Source: Eretmocerus hayati (taxonomy: Eukaryota > Arthropoda > Insecta > Hymenoptera > Aphelinidae). From it: DNA of 64,000 bases. A program made the translations under genes and the position numbers. The stretch lies in the NCBI GenBank assembly GCA_029851415.1, contig CM056743.1, positions 79,502,186 to 79,566,185 on the forward strand, given 5' to 3'. The notes under the pieces were generated by a model that was given only the letters and a program-made list of their open reading frames with translations, was not told where the DNA came from and did not search any database. Shown piece after piece: positions 32,641-44,166 of this stretch (its first letter is position 1; each line of letters begins with the position of its first letter).

Positions 32641-33733
32641 ATTTCCTTCCAAAATCTAAAATGCCACCGGAACGAATATAAGCTTTGGGTGTTTGACATA
32701 CCGTCAACCGGGGTTACTTTGAACAGACGGGGTAACTTTGAACACTCGGAGTATAAATTTTGAACGCTCAAGATCGGTGCAGTAGGGTTTGCCTAGGGTT
32801 CTAATACCAATTTCCTCCGCTAGGAGCGTGCTTTAGCAGTGATTTACCCCGGTGTGGAGGCCCCGATCAGCTGTGTGTTCTTTCATAACGAACTTTTTCG
32901 AAAAGATGATTTTGATTCGAAAAAAAGTTGCTCCAAACAATTGGTCTCGTTCGAGCACTTCCACGGCAAATCCAAGGTAATGGTGATATATTCCGTTGAT
33001 CCATATCGATATCTTCAAAGAATCCATCGCTACGTTGGTGTATTTTAACCCTAATTCAATTCTGTGACGTGAAAACTGAAAAGTACGTGTTTCTTCTTGG
33101 ATACCGGGGTAACTTTCAACACCTTGCGTGTTTCGACAGAGTGACTCTGAACACTCTGATTCATAAATCTCTCCCAAAATTTGACTCAATTTGACTCTTC
33201 CTTCTTACTTCCACTAAGTACATAGATTCTGACCTTTCTTTGAGCTGTCTGATCAATCCTATAAATTCAATTCGTAGATGTCCAGAAAATATGCCAGACA
33301 GAAAGGCTCTCGCCAGTATAAAAATTACAGTGCTGCAAGGCTTCAAAAATGTCTCAACAAGATTGCGTGTGGCAAACTATCCTACCGCCAAGCTCACAAG
33401 AGATACAATATACCAATAAGTACTTTGTCCCATAAAGTGAATGAGGTTCACAAGGGTAGAATAGGTCGACCATTGATTTTCACTGGTGAAGAGGAAGAAG
33501 CATTCGTTCAGCATTGTACCCACCCTACTGAAAGAGGCCGAGTCGGTGACCGAGACGGTTGACCGAGTCGGTGTACGGAATCGGTGACTGTTTCAGTTTA
33601 CCGACTCGGTCACTTCGCATGGAATGGCCCCAAATGCCTCGAAATGAACAATAAATGATAAATTATCGTCAGAGGTTAATAGAAAAATTCAAAAAGAATA
33701 GAAGAAAACATGCCCGGCTATTTGCACAATTTT

Positions 33734-33808
33734 GACGCAAATGGGGTTCGAACCTGCAATCTTTTGATTACGAGTCCAAGCACATGTGCCCGGGGCCAGC
33801 GAGACATG
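33734..33808 (-). tRNA. Degenerate tRNA-Thr(CGT)-like sequence, left arm
   Basis: On the minus strand the segment reads TTGGACTCGTAATC (anticodon loop with CGT) followed by a good B box GGTTCGAACCC. The anticodon and T stems contain mismatches, so it is a tRNA-derived promoter or pseudogene, not a functional tRNA. Confidence 0.5.
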
Positions 33809-34400
33809 TTACGAGAGAGGGCTTAGTGAGCGTACTTGGAGTGTGACTCATAGGGAGTACCTAAGATCTGTTTATCATCAGTTTTATCATGAGTTGATCA
33901 TAAACTCTGGCGCCAGAGCACTGAGTCAAGCCGTAGTTAGGATGGGACTTGGAATATTTCTAGATCTGGCTGCTTGACCGGTTGACCGACTCGGTCAACC
34001 GAATTCAAATTTTCGCGGGAAAGCAACACACATAAAATTAGGAAGATTTTCAAAATTTGACTGGTTGACCGACTCGGTGTTACTTTTCCGTGAAAATTTG
34101 GATTCGGTTGACCGAGTCGATGTACCGTGTCGGTAGTTAACCAGCCAAATCTCGGAAATTCCCAAGTCCTATGCGTGTTGCTTTCCCGTGAAAATTTGAA
34201 TTCGGTTGACCGAGTCGGTCAACCGACTCGGTCAAGCAGCCAGATCTAGAAATATTCCAAGTCCCATCCTAACTACGGCTTGACTCAGTGCTCTGGCGCC
34301 AGAGTTTATGATTAACTCATGATAAAACTGATGATAAACAGATCTTAGGTACTTCCTATGAGTCACACTCCAAGTACGCTCACTAAGCCCTCTCTCGCAA

Positions 34401-34475
34401 CATGTCTCGCTGGCCCCGGGCACATGTGCTTGGACTCGTAATCAAGAGATTGCAGGTTCGAGCCCCACTCGCGTC
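34401..34475 (+). tRNA. Degenerate tRNA-Thr(CGT)-like sequence, right arm
   Basis: Mirror copy of the left arm with B box GGTTCGAGCCC. Two convergent or divergent pol III-type promoters within one palindrome are therefore possible. Confidence 0.5.
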
Positions 34476-36421
34476 AAAATTGTGAAAATAGCCGGGCATG
34501 TTTTTTTCTATTTTTTTAAAATTTTTCTATCAACCTCTGACGATAATTCATCATTTATTGTTCGTTTCGTGGCATTTGGGGCCATCCCATGCGAAGTGAC
34601 GAGTCGGTAAACTGAAACAGTCACCGACTCCGTACACCGACTCGGTCAACCGTCTCGGTCACCGACTCGGCCTCTTTCAGTAGGGCAGATTAGCAATTAT
34701 GGATTCCCTGTTGGTTCAATGGATCTACGCATAATTGTCAAGATGTATCTCGACAAATCCCAACGCAATGTTACAGCTTTCAAGAATAACATGCCTGGAG
34801 AAGACTGGGTTTACTCGTTCCTCAAACGACATAGTGAGCTAAGTCAAAGATTTGCAACAAACATCAGCAAGAGGCGTGCTGCAGTTGACAGATCAACATT
34901 AATGGATCATGCTTGTAATCTTCAGAGAACTATTGATGGTGTTCCTCCACAGAATACTGCTAATTACGATGAAACAAATCACACTGATGACCCAGGTAAA
35001 AATCTAGTGCTAGTGAAATGTGGTAGCAAATATCCTAAGTTGATCCGCAACTCATCCAAGAGCAGTGTGAGTGTCATGCATGCTGGAACGGCTGATGGAG
35101 TACTCTGGCCTTGCTATGTGGTGTACAAATCTAAATGCTTATGGGATACTTGGACTGTTGGTGGTCCTCCGGGCAATAGATATAGCAATTATATGAGTGG
35201 GTGGTTCACTTACAAAGATTATAACGATTGTTTCATGTCAGTAGCCTTACCTAGATTGAAGAAATTGGATGGAAGAAAGGTTATCATTGGTGATAATTGC
35301 TCTACTCATATCTCCATGAATGTTCTAGAGATGTGTAAAAAGTACGACATACACTTTCTGTGCCTGCCTCCTAACAGTACACATATCACACAGCCTCTTG
35401 ATGTTTCATTTTTTGCACCGATGAAAAAGTCTTGGAGAAAAGTTTTACAAGACTACAAACTGAGTAAATTGGGTGCAGGCCAGACTACTTTGCAAAAAGA
35501 GCATTTCCCTATACTTCTGAAGGAGATGTTGGATTCTATGGAGAATAAAAGTGAAAACTTGATTGCTGGATTTAAAAAGTGTGGGATAGTGCCATTATCT
35601 GTGGATAAGCTGCTAGAAAGACTTCCTCGAGAAATTGCAAATTTGGATAAAGTGTCAGAAGCTTTTACTGATTTCCTTGAAAAGATCAGGGCATCTGTTA
35701 CAGGGAGTGCCAATACAAGAACAAGAGAAAGGAGAATGAATGTGTCTCCAGGTAAATGTCTGATTGGCCTGGTTTGAAAGTGAATGTTTTGAATCCAGAT
35801 TACATAAAAATCAATTCCTCCCCAGGTAAAAGTATTGCTCATGAATTGAGCTCACAGGAGCTAAAAGATTTACAAAATGCTGGGCCATCTCGTGTTATGC
35901 CTGCTGGAAAGTCCAAGTTGTCTGATGGTTCAGAGACTCAAAAGAAATCCTCCATTCACAAAAAATCCAGAGAGGGAATTAATAAAACGACGAATCGAAA
36001 GACAAGCAAAAGTAAGGTGACTAAGCCTAGAATCCAAAAAATTTCAAAAAAAAGGGTGACGGAAGTTGTTTCTCCGAGTGACTCAGATCCAGATTACTCT
36101 GAGATATCTTGTGATTCAGAGAATCTGAGCGATTCTGAGAGTCAACAGAGCTTTTTGCTCGTCCAAAAACAAGTTGAAGCTTACGTTGCTTTCAAATATG
36201 GAGGGCAAGTATTCCCAGGGAAAATTACAAAAGTTACTAAAGGAGGGCCTTTCATTTCTTCAATGCAAAAGTCTGGTCTGAAATTCTGGAGATGGCCAGA
36301 ACAAAAAGATGAAACACAATATCCCTGGTCTGACGTATTAGGATGTATACCAGCTCTCAAGGCTACCTCAAAGCTTCAAAAAGCAAACTATGTAGTTCCT
36401 GAAGTTTCCAAGTATTGGTAA

Positions 36422-36743
36422 ATATCCGTGCCTCAACGAGAACTTCACGCCAGGAAATACCGTCCAGCTGCAGTATAACTGACGAGCTCACAAAAATTAT
36501 TTGGTTAAGTCGTGACTATTGACCGAAGAAAGATCATAATTATTAGTGGTTATATAATCCAGTGAATTGACGTAGAAATGTTGGAGTTTATTCTGGCTTG
36601 GTACAAGTCAAATTTTCATAGAATTTTGCAGTCTTATTTTATCTGTATGTCTCGGAAATGCATCCTTGTGGAAACGTTTGGAAATGTGTGAAAATATGAT
36701 CTAGGTTTCCTATGACTTCATCAAAATTCGTTCCAGGTTTTTC
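36422..36743. other. No gene seen
   Basis: AT-rich spacer after the transposase. No terminal repeat matching 32.7 kb was found. Confidence 0.5.
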
Positions 36744-37040
36744 ATGTTCTCACACGAAGATCAAATTTTGGAAAGCATCGTTATAGCTCTCCTTTTCATG
36801 TCAAGTCAACTCTCGATTACTGTAAAATATGGGAATCTGTTCAATTCGGACTCTGATTTCATTGTCACGTACATGCGTGCACGCGGTTGGTATAGCAACG
36901 ATGAAAAGGAATCACTTCCATTCTCATCTAGTGAATACGAATTTCTGATCGTAGAGTTTTTACATGAATCTCAATTTTATCTCGAGGACATGGGGTATTC
37001 TGAAAAAGACATCCTCTCAACTATCACAAAGTTTGACTAG
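36744..37040 (+). CDS. Unrecognised 98-codon ORF
   Basis: The frame opens with ATG and has protein-like composition, with an acidic C-terminal half (for example FLIVEFLHESQFYLEDMGY). I recognise no domain. It could be a remnant of an element gene or a chance frame. No splice or promoter evidence is compelling. Confidence 0.3.
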   Translation: MFSHEDQILESIVIALLFMSSQLSITVKYGNLFNSDSDFIVTYMRARGWYSNDEKESLPFSSSEYEFLIVEFLHESQFYLEDMGYSEKDILSTITKFD

Positions 37041-38431
37041 AAAAATAAGGTTGACGGTATTTTACAAATGGATTAAATTGCAAACGCAAATGATCTCAGA
37101 CTCGTCCTTTTTCAATTAATTTTAGTTATTCTTCCAATATTCTTTTCATTTTCCTACTCTTGTAATTGTTCTAGTTCACATTTTGCAATAAAATGTTGGT
37201 GGTATATAGCCTTTTTTTCAATCATTGTTCCATGGTACCTCTTCATCAAACAAATTGTTACTTTTCGGATCGAACAAATGGTTATTTTTCGATAAATCTG
37301 TTTTTCAGATCCCGCGTGGAGATCACTTGATTTTCGGGATGCTCCACCCGACTCTTTCAAATGTGATAGAGAATTCGACATTTCAAAATTAGATGAAAAC
37401 TTTTTGAGAGAGGATTATTCGATTCAAGTAAAGTTATTACGATTCAGATGAGTCATTCTTTTTAATATCGCCAGGTTTTGTGTCGGGGGGTCAGGGATTT
37501 TTCTGTAACTTTAGGTACATGTTGCATATGATGAAAGAAGATGGAAAGCACAGTTCTTAGGTCCCGAAAGTCATCCGTGCGAGTTTGGCGCCCTATTTTC
37601 GTTTTCAAAATTCGTGAAAAATCCGATTTTTCAACTTTTTGATTGATTTCTCACCAGTATGGAACCCAATAAAAAAATTATCCAAGACACATATTCCGAC
37701 GTAGAATGAGCTGAATTTTACGAAAAAATACTCTCAGATCCGTCAAAGATGAACATAACCTCAAAAAAGTGGTTTTTTTTTTTCAGAAAAACCCAATTTT
37801 CAAGCCTTAGGCCCTATTTTATCTCAAATTTGACATTTTCATCGGATTCCTCGTCAAATTTTACGTCGAAAATCGTTTTTCAAAAATTGGGCTGAGGATG
37901 GGTTTGGCCACCATAATAATAACTTTAGTAGCGGGGCCGTAAAAATAGCGCTAAATTGTTCGTTTCGGGAGGGACACTTATTACACTGGACAACAAAATA
38001 TTGGGTCAGAAGTAGCGCATTGATCAAACAATGACTTTTTCGTGTATTTTTCGACGAAGAAGCCGAATCCGAAACCAGTTTCGCACCTAGACATCAGGAA
38101 TTCTTTTAAACCGCGAAATACTGAGCTTCTAAAAAACTGCATTTTTAGCGTTTTTTGATGATTTTGTAGATACATGATTTTGATGGTGCAACCTTGCAGC
38201 GGGCTTTGAGCGTACCCGGACTATGATTTCTCACGTATTCTGACCTGCTAAACACGATGAGAGTTGTTTTACAGGGCTAGCATGCGCTCGAAACAAATGA
38301 CAAGCTGATTTTTCGAGTTGCTATCAGGAGAGTTTGGACGATTTCGTGATAAATCTCAAAATGATCACGGAATTGATCAGAAACGCCCTCTGCAATACCA
38401 CGAGAGCGCATTCTTTTTCTATTTGCACACA
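37041..38431. other. Non-coding, nothing recognised
   Basis: Only short chance frames are present. The sequence is moderately AT-rich without clear repeats of more than a few dozen bases. Confidence 0.5.
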
Positions 38432-39955
38432 CACTAAGGGAATGATGTTTGCAGTCGCCTAAAAGTAGATTACTCGAATATACATGTATAATCCTGAAAA
38501 GAAACTTTTGATCTAATATTCCTGAGGTAAGCTCAAGCTTTCTCGTAATGAGTCAAAGGACACCGCAGAAAAAGCCAGGATTTCTGCCCTCGGTGGATTT
38601 TCATGAGAAATCAGAGACAGATAGATGAAAACACGCTGATTTCGATGACACCCTGGAAAAGTCGGACTAAATTCGCGTTTTGTAGCACGATTCGGTAGAA
38701 AATCAGTATTCACTTGGTTAGGTTGACTATCTATTTACACTGGCGAGAGAGTTGTGGAACACGAAAAATCGATAACAGCACATCAAGATATCCGATCCGT
38801 GCTCTCGAATCGCAGAGTATTTGTATTGGGGGTTGGGCAGTTTTAAGAAACTCTTGATATTTTTATCACCTCTAGATCAGTTAAAACTAGCTTGTTTTAT
38901 TGTTCGAACGAATTGATGAATTCGGACTGCATCATGAATATTATGACTAAATTCGAAAAAGTGTGACTCTAGAAAAAACTGCGTTTCGTGCAGCATACGT
39001 ATAATGAGCACCATCGGCTAACAATGAAAATAACACGAATAAATCGACACGGTTCGCAGCATAACGATCATCTCGCGTGAAAAATGCATACTTGGCATGA
39101 GTCAAAATACAACTGCCAATAATACATCTCCGCTTGATGTCTGATGATTTCAGACTCGTACTGTAGCGTAACTGCCCAGCCCTCAATACGAATACTCTGC
39201 AACACTAAAATGATACTATGAATGATTCCTATTCCTATGCAAAACCAAGAGTGCGGACCAGATGGCTTGATGTGCTATTATCGATTTTTTGCGTTCTACG
39301 ACTCGCCAGTGTACACATCTATGTCTATGGTGTACACACAGACAGTCAACCTAACCAAGTAAATACTGATTTTCTAACGAATCGTGCTACGAAATGCGAA
39401 TTTAGTCCGACTTTTCCGCGGTGTCGTCGTAATTAGTGCGTTTTCATCTATCTGTTTCTGATTTCTTGTGAAAATCCACCGAGGGCAGAAATCCCCGCTT
39501 TTTCTGCGGTGTCCTTTGCAGTTCCCTAGTCTCATGTACTTCTGAGTGCATATAGATAGTCGTTTGCAACCAGCCCAAGATGGCACATCTGACGCTGGAT
39601 GTTCTTATTCACTCGCCTCCGGAACAGAATCATTGGAGTGCCCACATTAGCTTAGGGTGAAAAACGATGTAACTAGGTTGATTACATATTCATGGTATGT
39701 CAAGGTACGTTCCGTAACCTAAACCGAGTTTAGGTCTCCGGAACTTCTGATACCGTATCCTAGCAACAAAATGACATTGTTCCAGTAATTTGAGTGGCTT
39801 CTAAGTAGAAAAACTCGAGCATTGATCCAATACGAGGAGGCTTGAACTAACCCGAGGAATAGATTTCGGAATAGATCAAAAGTTTCTTTTCGCGATTATA
39901 CATGTATATTCGAGTAATCTACTTTTAGGCGACTGCAAACATCATTCCCTTAGTG
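38432..39955. mobile_element. 1.5-kb inverted-repeat element with CACTAAGGG ends
   Basis: The ends CACTAAGGGAATGATGTTTG and its inverse, and long paired arms (about 38,432-38,860 with 39,250-39,955), define a non-autonomous DNA element. The arms contain matching blocks such as CAGAAAAAGC/GCTTTTTCTG and CCTAACCAAG. The CACTA-like terminus suggests the EnSpm/CACTA group, but I could not show a 2-3 bp duplication. No transposase is present. Confidence 0.8.
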
Positions 39956-40233
39956 ACCCCCACAGGACAACATGCACTGTCCACCATTGCCAGATACATT
40001 CTATTTCGGAGGCCCAAATGGACAAATCTTCTTGTGTAAACAGCAGCAGTCTCTAGATCCGAACGTGAGAGTTGATGAGACATTCCCTCTGAATCCGACT
40101 TTCATTCAAAATCAGACCCAAACGAATCAAAATCATGGAATGATCCCACAAGGCTTAGAAAATATAGCCGATATGACCGGAGGTGGAGAAATCCCGCGAA
40201 GATCGGCACCTCCTAAACGGGGTGATGTGCTCT

Positions 40234-40234
<1 letters not shown>

Positions 40235-40265
<31 letters not shown>
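40235..40265 (+). repeat. (GA)n microsatellite
   Basis: About fifteen GA dinucleotides. Confidence 0.95.
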
Positions 40266-40267
<2 letters not shown>

Positions 40268-40756
40268 GGCGCGCGCGCATGAGTGAATGAGCGAATGAAA
40301 TCTTCCTCGATTCCTCCTCTTCCTCTTTCCGCAGCTACCGTTACGGACGCCCTTGTGGCTCACCCATCGCGTTTGGCAATGCTCTTTGCATGCTAATACC
40401 TACGGTTTCCTTTTTCTGTTCCAGGTGCGATGGGACTATTCAGCTGAGGATTTTTCGGACGATTTGCGGTTCACCCGAGACTTGATTGAGATCATCAAAG
40501 AAAGAGAAGAAGAAAGGGAAAAAAAGAAGAAAAACAAAAACAAAATCATATACGTGAGAGTGATCTCGTGACCATCGACAGTGAGTGCGTCGGCATTGAA
40601 GAGCGCTTAGCACGTCAATCTAATTTGGATCCTGTCTATACACGCGTTGCTCTTCCAAAGCCGGCTGGTCCATATGACCCACTTTATAAGCCAAATCAAA
40701 AGAAGAGGTGGAACGATTGCTTCAATCCTCACCCCCGGAAAACTCGTGATCTACAG

Positions 40757-40966
40757 CATAGACATAGAAGTATAGACTGCTGGTCCCGTATACTTGCCGT
40801 TGTCATCGAAGCATAGACCTTTGCATGAGAGTGAGAGAGACGGCATGCTCCAAGGCGCACGCTTTCAACACGCGATTCCTATGTTGCTTCTCTCTCACTC
40901 TCATTGGGGAGCCTCGATGTCAACGGCGAAGATATGGGACCGGCAGTCTATACTTCTATGTCTATG
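40757..40966. mobile_element. 210-bp MITE with 8-bp duplication
   Basis: Terminal inverted repeats CATAGACATAGAAGTATAGA and the inverse extend about 50 bp inward, and ATCTACAG stands on both sides (40749-40756, 40967-40974). An 8-bp duplication points to the hAT or P superfamilies. Confidence 0.93.
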
Positions 40967-41324
40967 ATCTACAGTGGGAGAAGCGTTCAAAAATTAGATG
41001 TGCTGCAGTGAGGGAGTGCGCTCTTAACCCATTGATAGCTGAGCGGGTCATTGCATTCATCAATTCAACGATTGAGTCTGTAGAGGGTGCTGCAGCGTGT
41101 GCGACAACGACAAGAAGCACAATATTATCGACGTCATACAGAAGCCTTGAAGAGGAAGAAAATTAGACAGCATGGCAGGAAGTCTGGTGAGAACAGCCAG
41201 AAGGAATCAATAGGATCCCGCATACGTCTAGGACAGATCCTCAAGATGAGAGGAGTCCGATAAGGGCTAGGAGCTTGCTCTCTAGGCGTATGAAACGTGT
41301 TCTGAGAAGATGAATGCGATTTTG

Positions 41325-41325
<1 letters not shown>

Positions 41326-41369
<44 letters not shown>
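41326..41369. repeat. (TA)n microsatellite
   Basis: More than twenty AT dinucleotides. Confidence 0.95.
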
Positions 41370-41378
<9 letters not shown>

Positions 41379-41462
41379 GTGTAAATTGAAAATGTAAAAA
41401 TGATTCTAGGGTGAAGAATCTTAAGTGGAATGTATTAGATCATAAGTTTTTTGAATAAGGCC

Positions 41463-43211
41463 AGTGTACCCAACTTGCCCCCATTAAGCCATTTTCTTAA
41501 TAACTTTGGCCTATCTCCATATTTTCCAACGTACCTTAGCTCATTTTAAAGCTTTGTCTTGAGACCTTCAGAATAAGTTGAAGTACATCCAATTTGGAGC
41601 CAAACTGTTAGAATTCTCCCAAAAGGTGATTTTTGAGAGTTTAGAAAAGTGGGTACCCAACTTGACTCCATTAAGCCTTTTTCTTAATAACTTTGGTTCA
41701 CTTCAACGATTTTCAACGTGCTTCAGCTCATTTTCAAGCTTGTTTGAAGACCTTCAGTATGCACTGAACTACGTCCAATTCGGATCAATTGGAGCCGAAC
41801 TGTCTCAACTCTTCCGGAATAAATGATGGAAATCGGCGATAAAGTGTATTTATCGCCGTGCACGCATATTTGGAGCTTTTCGTTACAGGCAGCCCCCGCT
41901 ATTCGCGGTTGATGCGTATAAAGAAAATGCCGCGAATACCGAAACCGCCAATACCGGGACCTTGGGCTTATGGGAAAAGGGGGGTTACGTATACATATGT
42001 GGATCCGTGAGTAACTAAAAAACTCGACACATCATCTTAAGATGATAAATTCATGTAATAAGCCTAGCAAAATGAATTAATATATGAAAGATACGAAGTA
42101 ACAGTCTGATACGATTGAAAAACTACTGTGATTCACTCCAAAATCTGTGGAAACAATCAGTCACGAGCGTACGAGTGAAGAGCTCTATCACTTTTGACTA
42201 GCGAGATTGACAAACATAGTCAGCAACAATGTCTGGTGAGTGGCCATAAGAAGTTCTGAAAGCTCCGGCTATTTTCCCTTTATTCAGTGGCAGGCAAATT
42301 CAACATTTTCAATTTCTCCGGAAGGCTCACAGTTTATGATCACGTTTTCTGATTGACGGATTTGCATTCTTTTCCACGTACTATGTCATGGCAAGAATCT
42401 AGATAGTGTAACAACAACTTTGTCATATAACCAATCAATCAGTCTCAGGAAACAATAACAATACCAACACCCTGAAAATGATGAACACTCAATCACAAAG
42501 GTGTTTTGGGATGAGACACTTGAATGAAATCCATCGAAAATTCACATTTCATGAGGTGAATTATCTCTAATATCCAGATCCAAACCGCGAATGAGCGAGT
42601 CAGGGCCCCGCGGATACGGGGGATGCCGCAAATCAGAAACCGCGAATAAGCGAATTCCGCGAATACCGGGGCCGCGAATAGCGGGGGCTGCCTGTAGTTC
42701 GAATCACTATTTCTGACCTATTTTGACGTCATGAACACGTTCTGAGTGGTAACAAAAGTCGTTCCGCACGCCCTTTCGAGATAAACATATGGGGGCATGT
42801 TAGGTACGCTCCGATGTTGGCATCCTTGTTTACAAATCGTCTCTGTGTTTTGCACATAAAACAGCTCCATATTCAAATTTTGTAATTTTGAGAAATGGAT
42901 TTTGAAGGTCTTGAAACAAGGAATCGAATGCGCTGAAGTACGTTGAAATTGGTTGAACTCCAAGAATTTGGCACCGATTTTACTGAAGGCGGTTCCTCGG
43001 TGCTTTCTTAGCTAAGCAATCACGAAGACTAGAAAAATCACTTTAGATTTCCTGGAGAACGCAGGAATGATTCGGGATTGACGTAAAATACTTACTTCCT
43101 CATATTTCAACATAACAAACGTGAGAAGGAATTGCCGGAAGGCCAAGGAATGCCCATCCCCGAGATCGGCATAAGGGGGCAAGTTGGGTACAGAGGCAAG
43201 TTGGGTACACT
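41463..43211. mobile_element. Inverted-repeat element with AGTGTACCCAACTTGCC ends, MITE inside
   Basis: The left end AGTGTACCCAACTTGCCCCC is mirrored at 43,176-43,211, where the inverse occurs twice in tandem. Just inside the left end a ~185-bp unit is duplicated (from about 41,468 and 41,653), and an inverted copy of part of it lies near 42,890-42,970. A separate MITE occupies 41,886-42,694. There is no coding frame. Confidence 0.7.
41886..42694. mobile_element. 809-bp pogo/Tigger-type MITE
   Basis: The ends CAGGCAGCCCCCGCTATTCG and the exact inverse are flanked by TA (41884-41885, 42695-42696). CCGCGAATA-type words repeat near both ends. The terminus resembles Tigger/pogo elements. No transposase is present. 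Confidence 0.92.
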
Positions 43212-43644
43212 TACCTCACATATTCTATATTTAAAAATAATGACTAGTATTCACTATATCCACCACCCATACAATGATATTTCCAATCCAAGAGCCATTT
43301 TGATTATTTCTCAATGTCATTCTCGAGTCCACTCAAATTTACATAACTAGTCCGAATCAAGATTGAATCATGTATCACAGAAACCTTCCAACTTGGAATA
43401 TTCTCAGCAGAAATCTTGCATTTCATCAGTATATATATATCGAGTGAGCCTTCTGCTCCACCTCTATGATTTCAACAGAGAGGATCTCTACGCATGCGCT
43501 TTGAGAAAAGAGGAGGGGGACTATACTCCGCGCATGTGCTCTGTTAGTAGAAGAGTGGGGGGGGCGAGTAAGTACAGTCGGATCTCTCCATTATTCAGAT
43601 TAGTCGATGTGTGTCTCGTGAGCAAACACAATAACTGGTGAACA
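43212..43644. promoter_or_regulatory. Upstream region with TATA run
   Basis: A TATATATATA run at 43,431-43,440 lies about 205 bp before the ATG of the exonuclease-like gene, with GTGAGCCTTC downstream. No other feature is seen in this interval. Confidence 0.35.
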
Positions 43645-44166
43645 ATGGCCTACGTAATAGATGTCCAAGGCTTCAGGAGCTCCTCCTCGGAGTTCGTATT
43701 CAAAGAGGTTGCCACTCTCTCGACGGAAAAGGGTGCTCAACTCAGGGTGTTTCTATCCAAGCTACCACATGGCTGGAATCAGTTACCCAGTAAACTCAAG
43801 AGCGAGAACCGCTGGCTCGAGGAGAATTATCTAGGTATATTTTGGAGTGGGGGTGATATACCTTACGAAGAACTCGAAGCAACACTTCAAGATGCTTTGA
43901 AAAATAGCACCAGGGTCTTTGTCAAAGGTGGAGAGAAAAAACGATTGTTGGATAAGATAATCCCTGAAGTGTAAGATGTGGAAGCGTATGGTAGTCCATC
44001 TATCAGCCATTTATGCAAAGATGCTCATGGTTGTTGTTCACATCACATTCTGTGTGTGAATGCGAGATGTGCAGCCCAGACAGTTCATTGTATTAGAGAA
44101 TGGACGGATTATGGGCGTGCAAGAACCTCGGTAGACAAAGATGTTGTGGACTCCATGTACAATTGA
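43645..44166 (+). pseudogene. Exonuclease-like (DEDD-type?) arthropod element gene
   Basis: The ATG at 43645 opens a protein beginning MAYVIDVQGF and continuing F..KEVA, LP..WNQLPSKLK, ENRWLEENYLG and a VKGGEKK block. After an in-frame TAA at 43972-43974 the same frame gives EAYGSPS, a CCSHH cluster and a C-terminal Cys/Trp motif. The DVQGF...KE+A start and the C/H cluster recur in a family that is frequent in arthropod genomes and element debris. The early Asp and Glu suggest an RNase H-fold 3'-5' exonuclease, but this is inference. A second fragment lies at 47,539-47,730 on the other strand. Confidence 0.6.

Larger units (their letters stand above)
33523..34685. mobile_element. 1.16-kb near-perfect palindromic element
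   Basis: The ends are CCCTACTGAAAGAGGCCGAG and its inverse. The dinucleotide CA flanks both sides, and removing the element with one CA restores the transposase frame. The two halves pair over nearly the whole length around 34,104. The termini are rich in GACCGAGTCGGT words. Identical small open frames on opposite strands (33786-33977 and 34232-34423) are a result of the palindrome. Confidence 0.92.
32697..36421 (+). mobile_element. pogo/Tigger-like DNA transposon, interrupted
   Basis: A CENP-B/Psq-type DNA-binding domain, a DDE_1 catalytic domain and a C-terminal tail are encoded on the + strand. GGGGTTACTTTGAAC-type words near 32,710, 32,730 and 33,105 may be left terminal or subterminal repeats. 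I did not find the matching right end. A palindromic element (33,523-34,685) splits the gene. Confidence 0.75.
33278..36421 (+). pseudogene. pogo-like transposase, split by a palindrome
   Basis: The N-terminal part (33278-33520) is a helix-turn-helix of the Psq/CENP-B type (SARLQKCLNKIACGKLSYRQA). Coding resumes at 34,686 after the inserted palindrome in the correct frame once the CA duplication is discounted. The catalytic domain (34,719-35,750) shows ANYDETN and IIGDNCSTH, and the PPNSTHITQPLDVSFF block typical of DDE_1 transposases. A 75-bp GT...AG intron at 35,751-35,825 joins the C-terminal exon ending at 36421, which has a Lys-rich, then acidic segment and a globular end (AYVAFKYGGQVFPGKI). 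Apart from the insertion the gene looks nearly intact, so either recent activity or past selection is possible. Confidence 0.82.
39972..41166 (+). pseudogene. Unrecognised gene with a MITE inserted
   Basis: A chain of + strand frames is visible. A Pro/Asn/Gln-rich block (39972-40234) ends in a GA microsatellite. A possible acceptor CTTTTTCTGTTCCAG precedes a Glu/Lys-rich block from 40,425. A frame from 40,568 (with KRWNDCFNPHPRKTRDLQ) continues after the MITE with WEKRSKIRC and an Ala/Thr/Glu-rich end at 41,166. Removal of the MITE and one 8-bp duplication keeps the frame open, so the later parts once formed one protein. I do not recognise the family. It might be a host gene remnant or an element gene. 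Confidence 0.4.

Noticed and set aside
33786..34423. Two identical 63-residue proteins on opposite strands
   Set aside because: They lie in the two arms of the 1.16-kb palindrome and have no known motif.
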